From Sulfuriroseicoccus oceanibius (GTDB taxonomy: Bacteria; Verrucomicrobiota; Verrucomicrobiia; Verrucomicrobiales; SLCJ01), in NCBI RefSeq assembly GCF_010681825.2, contig NZ_CP066776.1:1426001-1490000 (forward strand): a stretch of DNA of 64,000 nt, given 5' to 3'. Under the pieces are notes generated by a model. That model saw only the letters and a program-made list of their open reading frames with translations, was not told the DNA's origin and ran no database searches. Of this stretch, positions 43,916 to 52,682 are shown piece after piece (within the stretch, counting starts at the first letter, position 1; the number at the start of each line of letters is the position of its first letter). A program made the position numbers and the translations under genes.

Positions 43916-46087
43916 CTATGGCTGCCTCGTGGTCGTGGATTCAGGGCTCATGCTTACCACGCGGAAGCCAAAGTGATCGTTGCCTCGGAACGGGTAGAGC
44001 GGCATTCGGTAGGTCGTGCTGAGCGTGGCCTGATGGTATTGGTAGGATCCGCCACGGACGACGCGGGCGTCGTGGGTCGTGCCTCCGGACGGGCCTCCCT
44101 TGGCATCGGCTGGAGGTTCATCGCCGTCACGGTTGATCGGGTCGCGAACGGTTCCCTGATCCTTGCAGAGTTGGTAGAAGTCGTCGCTGTACCAATCGCC
44201 GGTCCATTCCCAGACATTGCCGCCCAGGTCGTATAGGCCGAATGGGTTGGCGGGATAACTTCCGACGGGAAGGCGGAATCCAGCCCATTTCTCAGGTTCG
44301 TCGACTGCATCCGTGGAAGGGTGCCTTGTGTTGGAGGCGAAGCACTTGAAGTTGGCGAGCTTGCCGCTGATCTCTCCGGTTGAGGAGGCCCAGCGGAAGT
44401 TCTGGCCACCCTTTGCCGCGTATTCCCACTGGGCCTCGGATGGGAGATCCAGGCCATAATGGTCGGCGAATGCTTTGGCGCCGTACCAGCGGATGTTGAC
44501 CGCCGGCCAATCCTCGAAGCCGGGGCGTACGGAGAACTTGTGGGTCTCGGGCGAGTAATCGATCCAGCTTTGGTTGAGCGGGTGCTCCGGAATGTTGATC
44601 GGGTGGCCGTCGAGCTTCACGTGCGACAGTCCGGCGACCGGGCTGAGGATGGTGAAGGTTTTGCCGGCGAACTTCGAGCCAGGTGCGCCGATCACTTCGT
44701 AGGCGGGGATGGAGACGAAGATCCGGACACCTCCGCCGCTGGCGTCGCCCAGCTTTACCGTGATCTCACCGGCATTCAGTGCCGCGTTGAGGTACTGGCA
44801 ATACTGCGCGGTGGTGACTTCGGTGGTGCCCATGGAGAATGCGCTGATCTCGACCTGGTGGGCTGGCCCCGCTGAGCGTTCGTGGTCGCTCCCCATTTCA
44901 AACGTGCCGCCGGGGATGGGCTCGAAAGTCATCATCCAGCGCGATTCTTGGGTGCTCAAGAATCCATCGTGGTCAGCGTCGAGTTCGGCAAACAACGCAG
45001 CCGGACCGTGTGTGCGGTATTCGTCTTTTGAGATCCTGCCGTCGCGGTTGCGGTCGATTTTTGCCAATCGTGCGCTGCGGTCGAAGATCTGTGAACGGCT
45101 CTCAGCCGGACGCTTCTCCGGCTTGCCTGCTTTACTGGGTGCCGTGGGAGTCGGGCGCTCATCGTTTCCTTCGCGTGGCGGGCGCTGGCCACTTTTTGGT
45201 GGCCCCATGCGTTCCAGTTCATCTTTCGTCACGATGCCATCGCCATTGCGGTCGATGTGATCGAGGCGGGCTTTCATGCGTTCGGGTATTTCATCACCGC
45301 GCAACTTGCCGTCGCCGTCCGAGTCGAAGCGTGTCAGCAAGTTGGCCGGCGACGGGCGCTGGCCTTGTGGCGGGCCGCCTTGTGGTCGCTCGCCACTTGC
45401 TCGAGCTGGGCGTGTCGGGCGATCTGGTGCGGGCTCGGTGTCGCTGGCTCCGGTCTCCAGGCGTTGCTCCATGCGGGCGATCCTGGTGTCGGCATCGGCT
45501 TTTCCGGAGCGGGCCCATTGTCCCCAAACGCGCAAGTATTGGTGGGTGGCTAGAAAGCCGCTGTTTTCGCGATCGAGGGTGTCGAATACGTTGCGCGCGA
45601 GTTCCTTGTCGGTGAGTGGAGCGTTGTTGAGAAACTCCTGCTCGCTGGTTTTGCCGTCGCCGTTGTCGTCCATCGCGGAGATGAGAGCCTTGCCTTCATC
45701 GGTGATGATGCGGTTGAGGATGTACTCGCTTTTCGAGACCTTGCCGTCGCGGTTGCTGTCGGCGGCGCCGAAGATTCCGGCTCTGGACGCGCGGGTTTTG
45801 TAGCCGGCGTTCTCAACATATTCTTGCGCCGAATGGAAGCCGTCTCCATTGGTGTCGACGCGATCGAAGTGGTCGACGTAGTGGCTGAGGATCTTTCGGT
45901 CGATGCCGTCTTCCTGTTTGGCTCCGAGCAGTTTCAGAATGGAGGAACCCTTCACGCCGTTGATCTCGGCGGGCGCATGCGGTGGAGCGCCATCGCGCTG
46001 CTGGGCGATTAGGAGTGACGGCGAGCAGGCGAGCAGTGTGGCGAGCGCGACGTGCGCTGCATTCTGCGTGAGAGAGTGTGTGGTCAT
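43916..46087 (-). CDS. Secreted EF-hand and FGE-fold (SUMF1-like) protein
   Basis: A 723-residue exported protein from ATG 46087. After the signal peptide come about seven EF-hand-like calcium loops (DTNGDGFHSAQE, DSNRDGKVSKSE, DDNGDGKTSEQE, DSDGDGKLRGDE, DRNGDGIVTKDE, DRNRDGRISKDE, DADHDGFLSTQE). The C-terminal half is a formylglycine-generating-enzyme fold: PGGTFEMGSD, STTEV-like GTTEVTTAQYCQYL, GGNVWEWTGDWY and RVVRGGSYQYH. The Cys pair that binds copper in true FGE is absent after RGGSY, so sulfatase activation is unlikely; carbohydrate or surface binding is possible. Confidence 0.85.
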   Translation of the reverse strand: MTTHSLTQNAAHVALATLLACSPSLLIAQQRDGAPPHAPAEINGVKGSSILKLLGAKQEDGIDRKILSHYVDHFDRVDTNGDGFHSAQEYVENAGYKTRASRAGIFGAADSNRDGKVSKSEYILNRIITDEGKALISAMDDNGDGKTSEQEFLNNAPLTDKELARNVFDTLDRENSGFLATHQYLRVWGQWARSGKADADTRIARMEQRLETGASDTEPAPDRPTRPARASGERPQGGPPQGQRPSPANLLTRFDSDGDGKLRGDEIPERMKARLDHIDRNGDGIVTKDELERMGPPKSGQRPPREGNDERPTPTAPSKAGKPEKRPAESRSQIFDRSARLAKIDRNRDGRISKDEYRTHGPAALFAELDADHDGFLSTQESRWMMTFEPIPGGTFEMGSDHERSAGPAHQVEISAFSMGTTEVTTAQYCQYLNAALNAGEITVKLGDASGGGVRIFVSIPAYEVIGAPGSKFAGKTFTILSPVAGLSHVKLDGHPINIPEHPLNQSWIDYSPETHKFSVRPGFEDWPAVNIRWYGAKAFADHYGLDLPSEAQWEYAAKGGQNFRWASSTGEISGKLANFKCFASNTRHPSTDAVDEPEKWAGFRLPVGSYPANPFGLYDLGGNVWEWTGDWYSDDFYQLCKDQGTVRDPINRDGDEPPADAKGGPSGGTTHDARVVRGGSYQYHQATLSTTYRMPLYPFRGNDHFGFRVVSMSPESTTTRQP

Positions 46088-46262
46088 CGGTGGTCGTTGC
46101 ATCGGTTCTCTCCGGTGTCGGCAGCGTCTGGCTGACACAGTTGATTGGAGGTTACGAATGCAAACGAACCCACGGCCGCGCGTTGGGTTGCGCGGAAATT
46201 GTGCTCAGGAGCAGAGAAACGTATAGGGAGAAGCGGGCTGCTCCCAATTTCTCAGGAAGGGG

Positions 46263-47093
46263 CTACTTCACCAACTCGATCCCATCCTCTGAGACGGTGA
46301 TCTTTTGTTGTTTGTAGAGTCCGCCGACGGCTTTTTTGAATGCCTTCTTGCTCATGTGCAGGGCGGCGGTGATTTCCTCCGGTGACGACTTGTCGTTGAG
46401 CGGGGATGATCCGCCGCGGTTTTCGAGGTGGCGGAGAATAGCTTCGGCGTGGCTGTCGCGGGCCTGCTTGGTTCCTTGCAAGCAGAGGTCGATCTTGCCG
46501 TCGTAGCGGATCTGTTTGATGTAGCCCTGGATCTGCTGGCCGATTTCCAATGGTTGGAAGACCTCGTTGCTATAGAGGATGCCGGTGTGGGTACCGTTGA
46601 TGATGGCTTTGAACCCAAGATCGGTGATCTGAGCGATCACGAGATCGACGGCTTGTTGCTCCTTGAAGCGATGTGGCTCTTTGTTGAGGTGTTTGTCGAG
46701 CTTGGTGGTGGCGGTGATGCGGTTGTGGATCTCGTCGAGGTAGAGGAAAACCACGTAGGAGTGACCGACGCGCATGCCGTCTCCTTGCTCCGAGAATGGG
46801 ACGAGCAGGTCTTTTTCCAAGCCCCAGTCGAGGAAGGCCCCGACAGGCGTGCTTTGTTTTACTTTCAGCAGGGCGAACTCACCGACTTTTGCCTTTGGCG
46901 TTTGGGTGGTGGCCACCGGGCGGTCTTCGGAGTCGCGGTAGAGGAAGACATCGACCATGTCACCCGGCGTGAGTGCCTTGGAGGCGAACTTGCGCGGCAG
47001 CAGGACGTCGCCGAGCTCGCCGGCATTGAGGTAGGCGCCGTGCTCCGAGAGTTTGGTGACTTCGAGGGTATAAGATTGGCCGAGTGTGATCAT
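46263..47093 (-). CDS. cvfB: CvfB-like S1-domain RNA-binding protein
   Basis: A 276-residue protein built from S1-like OB folds (VTKLSEHGAYLNAGELGDVLLPRKF; VKQSTPVGAFLDWGLEKDLLVPFSEQ; AQITDLGFKAIINGTHTGILYSNEVF) and a C-terminal winged helix (AALHMSKKAFKKAVGGLYKQQKI). This is the CvfB/YitL architecture, an RNA-binding regulator in Firmicutes. The motif match is strong; the role in this organism is unknown. Confidence 0.9.
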   Translation of the reverse strand: MITLGQSYTLEVTKLSEHGAYLNAGELGDVLLPRKFASKALTPGDMVDVFLYRDSEDRPVATTQTPKAKVGEFALLKVKQSTPVGAFLDWGLEKDLLVPFSEQGDGMRVGHSYVVFLYLDEIHNRITATTKLDKHLNKEPHRFKEQQAVDLVIAQITDLGFKAIINGTHTGILYSNEVFQPLEIGQQIQGYIKQIRYDGKIDLCLQGTKQARDSHAEAILRHLENRGGSSPLNDKSSPEEITAALHMSKKAFKKAVGGLYKQQKITVSEDGIELVK

Positions 47094-47209
47094 GTTTGTG
47101 TGGGCACCTTACCGCAGATTGGGAGCGGTCGCACCCAGATGTTCAGGATCCCGGATGGTGGGGGAAATCCTGATTGCCTCGGGAGGTGGATCGGTTTTCA
47201 TTGGTGCCG

Positions 47210-48898
47210 ATGGATAACGGGAACTTGGAACGCGCGGCGATGGTAATGGACTGGCTCGGCAATGTGGCTGGGGTGAGTGAAGTCGTGGTGTGTGCGGGTG
47301 CGCGTAACACACCGCTGCTCGTGGCCGCCGAGCAGAATGATGCGCTTACCTGTTGGCGTCATTTTGACGAGCGGTCCGCCGGATTCTTTGCTCTTGGGCG
47401 AGCTCAGAGCAGTGGTGATCCGGTGGCGGTGGTGGTGACTTCTGGTACGGCTGTGGCGGAGTTGATGCCGGCGGTGGTCGAAGCGCATTATTCCGGTGTG
47501 CCGTTGGTGGTGGTGGCGGGTGACCGTCCGGCGGACTGGCGCGGGGGCGGGGCGCCGCAGAGCATCGAGCATAGCGGGATTTTCGGGACCTACGCGATTG
47601 AGGCGGACTTGATTGGTGGGGGAGAGGCTGATTTCGAGCGCTTGGTTGGCTTGCGCGAGCGCTGGACTGGCCGCGGCGCGGCATTTGTGAATGTGTGTTT
47701 TTCCGAACCTTTGTTGGCGGGCGAGCTGACGCTGCCGGACGAGCTCTCGTTCGAAGATGGCGACGAGCCTCTGGAGGATGTGGATTTTGGGTGGTGTGAT
47801 GCACTTTTGGATGAGATCGACGAGAGCCGTGTTTGCGTGGTGGTCGGCGATGTGGATGAAGGCGACCGTCGCGACGTGGCGGCAGGTTTGGCCAAGTTGG
47901 GGCTACCGGTTTGGGCAGAGGTGACCTCTGGAATGCAAGCCGAACCGGTTTTGCACGAATTGTTGATCGGGGATCTGGTCGGTGTGCTCAGCCAGCCCGC
48001 GCTTTGCCCGCAGCGGGTGGTGCGTGTGGGTGGGGTGCCCAATGGACGCTTCTGGCGTGATTTGGAAGATCGGGCCGACATTGCGGTGACATGCGTGTCG
48101 CCAACGGGCCTGCGTGGACTGGGGCGGACGGCGGGGGTGACCGCGGCCGCGGGTGATGTGATGGCATTTGTTGGCTATTGGGGGGATCGTGGACCCAAGG
48201 TAGTGGATCACGATTGGCTCAAGCGCATGTACCAGGTGGGCGCCGTGCTGCGTGAGCGTGTGGCGGAGTTGGTGGCGAACTTTCCACAATCCGAGGTCGC
48301 GTTGGTGGCAGGAGCGTTGGATCAGATGCGCTCGGCGGACGCTGTCTATTTGGGTAATAGCTTGTCGATCCGGGAAGCTCAGTTGGTTTGTGATGGGGAG
48401 TTGAGCGGTGGTGTGTTTGCCAACCGCGGAGCCAATGGGATCGACGGACAGTTGTCGTCGTTCTTTGGCTGCGGAATTGGGCGCGACGAGGCGTGGGGGC
48501 TTTTCGGTGATCTGACAACGCTGTACGATTTCTCCGCGCCATGGATGTTGGATCAACTGGCAGCGCGCTCGGAGGGGACGCGCTGGCGGGTGGTAGTGAT
48601 CAACAATGGAGGAGGGCAGATCTTCTCCAGATTGCCGGCGTTGGCGTCGATGTCCGACCGCGCTCGGGAATTATTGGTCAATGACTCGTCCAATGTGGAC
48701 TTTGCGCAGTGGGCGGACTTGTGGGGCATGCGTCATCTGCTGGTGGCGGATGTGGCAGGCTGGGATGGTCAGGCGCTGGAGGATGCGTGGCCGATGCTGG
48801 TGGAGTTGAAGCCGGATTCGGCGCAATCCGACGCGTTTTGGGATGCGTATCGCAAGGTATCGGTCGACGTGCACGAGGCGGTTGCCGGAGCTGAGTGA
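47210..48898 (+). CDS. menD: MenD, SEPHCHC synthase
   Basis: Thiamine-diphosphate enzyme joining isochorismate and 2-oxoglutarate in menaquinone synthesis. VVCAGARNTPLLVAAEQ at the N-terminus, VVVTSGTAVAELMPAVVEA, and the TPP-binding NNGGGQIFSRLP are all MenD-like. ATG 47210 gives 562 residues; an in-frame TTG at 47174 is less likely. First gene of menD-menH-menA. Confidence 0.95.
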   Translation: MDNGNLERAAMVMDWLGNVAGVSEVVVCAGARNTPLLVAAEQNDALTCWRHFDERSAGFFALGRAQSSGDPVAVVVTSGTAVAELMPAVVEAHYSGVPLVVVAGDRPADWRGGGAPQSIEHSGIFGTYAIEADLIGGGEADFERLVGLRERWTGRGAAFVNVCFSEPLLAGELTLPDELSFEDGDEPLEDVDFGWCDALLDEIDESRVCVVVGDVDEGDRRDVAAGLAKLGLPVWAEVTSGMQAEPVLHELLIGDLVGVLSQPALCPQRVVRVGGVPNGRFWRDLEDRADIAVTCVSPTGLRGLGRTAGVTAAAGDVMAFVGYWGDRGPKVVDHDWLKRMYQVGAVLRERVAELVANFPQSEVALVAGALDQMRSADAVYLGNSLSIREAQLVCDGELSGGVFANRGANGIDGQLSSFFGCGIGRDEAWGLFGDLTTLYDFSAPWMLDQLAARSEGTRWRVVVINNGGGQIFSRLPALASMSDRARELLVNDSSNVDFAQWADLWGMRHLLVADVAGWDGQALEDAWPMLVELKPDSAQSDAFWDAYRKVSVDVHEAVAGAE

Positions 48899-48934
48899 GC
48901 CGCCTGGCAGGTGAAGTAAAGCAAATCAAGGTCT

Positions 48935-49669
48935 ATGAGTCGTCAGCGGTTTATCGCACTTCATGGAATGCTGGGGGACCCGGCGGATTGGCAACCGATT
49001 GCCGACCGCGTGGGCGGTGAGTGGGTAGCGCTTGATTTGCTCGATGCGATTGAGGCCGGAGTGGAGGATTTCGAGAGCTTTTGCCGATGGCTGAACCAGG
49101 AGGTGCCGCAATCCGCCGGGGTGGAGGATTGTTTGCTCGGTTATTCGCTGGGCGGGCGGTTGGCGATGCATGCCATGGTGGCCGACCGGCAGAGGTGGCA
49201 GCACGTGGTGATCGTGTCCGCTCATCCTGGGCTCGAGGACGAGGATGAGAAAGTGGCGCGTGTCGATGCCGACGCGCTGTGGGAGGAGCGCTTTGGCGAC
49301 GATGACGTAGCGTGGGATGCTGCATTGCGGATGTGGAATGCCCAGCCTGTGTTGGCGGGAGTGGGGGACGATTGGGTGGCTGGGCGGTTGGCGTTGGAGC
49401 CCAGGCGGGCTGCGGTTGCGAGAGCGATGCGTTGTTGGTCGCTCGGGCGGCAGCAGGCATTGTGGGATGATCTCGAGCGGTGCGACTTACCTTGCCTGTG
49501 GGTGGCGGGTGCCGTAGATGGGAAGTTTGCCGCGTTGTCGGAACGCGCGTCGGGGCTTTGCGTGCGCGGCGAGTTGGCTCTTGTCGATGGCGTGGGGCAC
49601 CGCGTGTTGCACGAGTCGCCGGAACGTTTTGGTGCGCTTCTGCGCGATTGGGTCGCCCGAATCGGTTGA
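48935..49669 (+). CDS. menH: MenH-like SHCHC synthase
   Basis: A 244-residue alpha/beta-hydrolase, expected to remove pyruvate from SEPHCHC, the MenD product. HGMLGDPADWQPIA forms the oxyanion region, GYSLGGRLAMH carries the nucleophile Ser, and GVGHRVLHESPERF the catalytic His. It lies 36 bp after menD and 52 bp before menA. Confidence 0.88.
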   Translation: MSRQRFIALHGMLGDPADWQPIADRVGGEWVALDLLDAIEAGVEDFESFCRWLNQEVPQSAGVEDCLLGYSLGGRLAMHAMVADRQRWQHVVIVSAHPGLEDEDEKVARVDADALWEERFGDDDVAWDAALRMWNAQPVLAGVGDDWVAGRLALEPRRAAVARAMRCWSLGRQQALWDDLERCDLPCLWVAGAVDGKFAALSERASGLCVRGELALVDGVGHRVLHESPERFGALLRDWVARIG

Positions 49670-49721
49670 CCGGACCGGTGTCGTAGTCCATCAAACGGGA
49701 AACCGATTTGATTCTCCGATC

Positions 49722-50606
49722 ATGAGCAGCGCAACCTGGATCCTCGCCGCCCGCCCCAAGACCTTGCCCGCTGTGGTGGCTCCCGTCTGGGCCGGATGTG
49801 TTCTGGCGTGGATGCTCACAGGTGAGTGGTCGCCGTGGCTGGCCGTCTGTACGTTGGTCAGCGCCGGGCTGATTCAGATCGCGACCAATTTCTTCAACGA
49901 TGCCATCGACCATAAAAAGGGCGCGGACACCGCAGCACGGTTGGGGCCTGTGAGAGCGACGGCATCCGGCTTGGTCAGCGGGCGCACCGTGATGACCATT
50001 GGGTTCGTTACGCTCGCACTCGCCTGCGTGGCGGCGTTGCCGATGATTGCCGCCCGAGGTTGGCCGGTGATCGCCATTGGTCTGCCGTCGTTGTACTTCA
50101 GTTTTGGCTACACGGGTGGACCGTTGCCGCTGGCATACCGTGGGCTGGGCGAGTTGTTCGTGATGATTTTCTTCGGGCTGATCGCTGTGATGGGCACGGC
50201 GTTCATCCAGTCTGGGCAATGGTTCACCGAAGCTCTGGTGCTGGGCTTCCAGTTGGGGGCTCTCTCGACCGCGCTGATTGCGATCAACAACCTGCGCGAT
50301 GTGGAGGAGGACACGCGCTCGAACAAACGGACATTGGCGGTGCGGCTTGGCGTGGCGTTCGGACGATGGGAAATCGCCGCGCTTTATGCGGTGGCTTTCG
50401 GGTTGTCGGGCTACTGGGCGGCGATTGGCTTCGGTTGGCTTGCACTGGCGACGGTGGTTGCCGTGGCGTTGCCGGCGCTGGTCGTGGTACGCGGTGTTTG
50501 GAAGAACAAGCCCGGGCGAGTGTACAACAAATTGCTCGCGATTTGTGGCATGGGGATGCTGCTCTTTGCCGCGGCATTCCAGATTGGCGGGCTGCTGGAC
50601 GGTTGA
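49722..50606 (+). CDS. menA: MenA, 1,4-dihydroxy-2-naphthoate prenyltransferase
   Basis: Integral membrane UbiA-family enzyme attaching the prenyl chain to DHNA. The first Asp-rich motif is NFFNDAIDHKKGADTAAR and the second NNLRDVEEDTRSNKRTLAVRLG. About eight helices. ATG 49722 (MSSATWILAARPKTLPA) is chosen; the frame extends upstream through unrelated text. Last gene of the first men block. Confidence 0.95.
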   Translation: MSSATWILAARPKTLPAVVAPVWAGCVLAWMLTGEWSPWLAVCTLVSAGLIQIATNFFNDAIDHKKGADTAARLGPVRATASGLVSGRTVMTIGFVTLALACVAALPMIAARGWPVIAIGLPSLYFSFGYTGGPLPLAYRGLGELFVMIFFGLIAVMGTAFIQSGQWFTEALVLGFQLGALSTALIAINNLRDVEEDTRSNKRTLAVRLGVAFGRWEIAALYAVAFGLSGYWAAIGFGWLALATVVAVALPALVVVRGVWKNKPGRVYNKLLAICGMGMLLFAAAFQIGGLLDG

Positions 50607-50660
50607 TTCGTGGGGGCTCGATGATGGCGAGATTGGGCACGGGGTAGATTTCGCTTGAAT

Positions 50661-50681
50661 ATATGAGAATGAGTCTCATAT
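50661..50681 (+). promoter_or_regulatory. Fur-box-like palindrome
   Basis: Eight-base-pair arms ATATGAGA and TCTCATAT separated by ATGAG. Inside it, TGAGAATGAGTCTCA matches the 7-1-7 Fur consensus TGATAATnATTATCA at 11 of 14 positions. It is 16 bp before the small Cys-protein gene at the head of the iron locus. Confidence 0.75.
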
Positions 50682-50697
50682 TCACCCCGTGCCTAAG

Positions 50698-50880
50698 ATG
50701 AAGACATTTTGCAAGTGGAAGGAGAAGGAGCTTCTCAAGCGTGCCGATGTGTTTGCCGATCTGGTGAGTGAGCCGCGGTTTGTGTGCCGCAAGTGCGCAC
50801 GGGTGGCGAATACGAAGAAGGCGCTGTGCAAGGCGATGCCGCTTGCCACCGGGCTGAGGGTTTTGGATGAGGCTGGTTAG
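50698..50880 (+). CDS. Small four-cysteine protein of the iron locus
   Basis: A 60-residue basic protein from ATG 50698 with Cys5, Cys30, Cys33 and Cys44 (MKTFCKWKEKEL; FVCRKCARVANTKKALCK). I recall similar CKWK/CRKCARVA small proteins in other bacteria but no assigned function. The spacing suggests a zinc or iron site. It sits directly under the Fur-box and before ferritin. Confidence 0.75.
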   Translation: MKTFCKWKEKELLKRADVFADLVSEPRFVCRKCARVANTKKALCKAMPLATGLRVLDEAG

Positions 50881-50964
50881 ATCAGTTCAACATTGCACGG
50901 AAGACTTGGAGTTGTGACGCTGATGAGCGTGGCAACGCGCCACAGGAACCAACCCGATCTGATT

Positions 50965-51474
50965 ATGATTCATCCAGAACTCGAACAAGCCATCAACGCC
51001 CAGATCAATCAGGAGCTGACCGCTTCCTACAACTACCTGGGCATGTCGACCTATTTTGACACCCAGAATCTCGACGGATTTGCCCGTTGGATGCTGTTGC
51101 AGCATGACGAGGAGAAAGTGCACGCGATGAAGTTGCTGCACTATTTGCAGGACCGTGGAGGTACAGTGAAGCTCAATGCGATCCCAGCCCCAGTGGCGAC
51201 GTATTCCAACCCGTTGGAGGTGTTCAAAATGGCGCTCCAGACCGAGGTTGAGAACACGCAGTCGATCAACGCACTCTACGAGCTGGCGCTGAAACTCAGT
51301 GATCACGCGACCAAGAGTCATCTTCAGTGGTTCCTCGACGAGCAGGTTGAGGAGGAGAAGAGCATCGAAGATGTGATCGCGCTGCTGGAGCGCATCGGCG
51401 ATGAGAGCGCGGGCTTGCTTTATCTCGATGACAAGCTCGGGGCGCGCAAGCCCGAGAGCGCCGACGATGCTTAG
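50965..51474 (+). CDS. ftnA: Ferritin
   Basis: A 169-residue bacterial non-heme ferritin storing iron. Ferroxidase residues are in NQELTASYNYLGM, HDEEKVHAMKLLHYL and EVENTQSINALYELA, with WFLDEQVEEEKSIEDV later. ATG 50965 (MIHPELEQAIN) fits the family; the frame opens at 50893. Close after the Fur-box and just before the iron importer. Confidence 0.96.
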   Translation: MIHPELEQAINAQINQELTASYNYLGMSTYFDTQNLDGFARWMLLQHDEEKVHAMKLLHYLQDRGGTVKLNAIPAPVATYSNPLEVFKMALQTEVENTQSINALYELALKLSDHATKSHLQWFLDEQVEEEKSIEDVIALLERIGDESAGLLYLDDKLGARKPESADDA

Positions 51475-51525
51475 GCTACGTTCTTTTCTAAACCAAACAA
51501 AACAACCACCTCACAAACCCGCTGA

Positions 51526-52548
51526 ATGAAACTTCGCAACCTGATCACCACCGTGTTGGCGGCCACGATCTCTGTATCGGCCGTTTCCGCAGATGAAGAG
51601 ACAGTCACTGTTTATTCTTACCGTCATTATGAGGGCGACCAGAAACTCTATGAGGAGTTCACGCGTCAGACGGGGATTAAAGTGGAGACGGTGAAGGCGA
51701 AGGCGGACGCGTTGATCGAGCGGATTGAGGCCGAAGGTGAGAAATCGCCTGCGGACATTTTCATTGCGGCGGATGTGGGGCGATTGGAGAAGGCGCGTGA
51801 GCTTGGGATTCTGCAGTCGGTCACGAGCGAGGCTCTGGAGAGCCAGGTGCCGGCGCATTTGCGGGATCCGGAAGGGCACTGGTATGGCTTCACCGTGCGG
51901 GCCCGTGTGATCATGTATGCCAAGGACCGGGTGGATCCTGCGTCGATTACCAGTTACCAGGATCTGACCAAGCCCGAGTGGAAAGGGCGCATCTGCGTGC
52001 GTTCTTCATCGAATATCTACAACCAATCGCTCTTGGCGGGGATGATCGCCAACCACGGCAAGGCGAAAGCGCTGCAGTGGGCCAAGGGCGTGCGCAAGAA
52101 CATGGCGCGTGCGCCTCAGGGGAGTGATCGCGACCAGATGCGGGCCGTGGCTGCGGGGATCGCCGATGTGGCCATTGCCAACACGTACTATTACGGGTTG
52201 CTTGCCAGCTCACCGGATGAAAAGGACCGCGAGGTCGCATCGAAGATTGGGCTGATCTTCCCGGATCAGGACGGCACCGGCACGCATATTAACATCTCAG
52301 GTGGTGGTGTGGTGAAGACTTCGGATAACAAAGAGGCTGCGGTGAAGCTTCTCGAGTTTCTCAGTTCGGCGGAAGCTCAGAAAACCTTCCCAACCACCAC
52401 TCACGAGTACCCGCTGAACATGGATCACACGCTTTCGCCGGCGTTGGAGCCATGGGCCGCGTTCAAGTACGATCCGATCGATCTGAAGAAAGTGGGAGCA
52501 TCGCGCAAGGACGCCGCCAAGCTCTTCCTCCTTTCTGGCTGGGAGTAA
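51526..52548 (+). CDS. fbpA: Fe3+ ABC transporter substrate-binding protein
   Basis: A 340-residue periplasmic protein with signal peptide (MKLRNLITTVLAATISVSAVSA). It has the FbpA/FutA pattern: TVYSYRHYEGDQKLYEEF, ADIFIAADVGRLEKARE, GFTVRARVIMY, and NTYYYGLLASS with tyrosines that bind ferric iron. It starts the importer; the permease begins 134 bp later after a stable hairpin. Confidence 0.93.
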   Translation: MKLRNLITTVLAATISVSAVSADEETVTVYSYRHYEGDQKLYEEFTRQTGIKVETVKAKADALIERIEAEGEKSPADIFIAADVGRLEKARELGILQSVTSEALESQVPAHLRDPEGHWYGFTVRARVIMYAKDRVDPASITSYQDLTKPEWKGRICVRSSSNIYNQSLLAGMIANHGKAKALQWAKGVRKNMARAPQGSDRDQMRAVAAGIADVAIANTYYYGLLASSPDEKDREVASKIGLIFPDQDGTGTHINISGGGVVKTSDNKEAAVKLLEFLSSAEAQKTFPTTTHEYPLNMDHTLSPALEPWAAFKYDPIDLKKVGASRKDAAKLFLLSGWE

Positions 52549-52572
52549 TTTTCGGACACACGGTGGATAGGG

Positions 52573-52601
52573 GGCACGCGGGACATCATTGCCCGCGTGT
52601 C
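52573..52601 (+). promoter_or_regulatory. Intercistronic hairpin between fbpA and fbpB
   Basis: Ten-base-pair GC-rich stem GGCACGCGGG/CCCGCGTGTC (one G-U pair) with a 9-nt loop and no T run. Such a hairpin may protect the abundant binding-protein mRNA or reduce read-through. Confidence 0.6.
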
Positions 52602-52682
52602 GCCCCGGTCTTCCGCGTGGCGAATGTTGGACTCGTGGTTGCGGGGGGGCTGTGGAGTCTGTAGGGAGGCAAATCATCAGAG

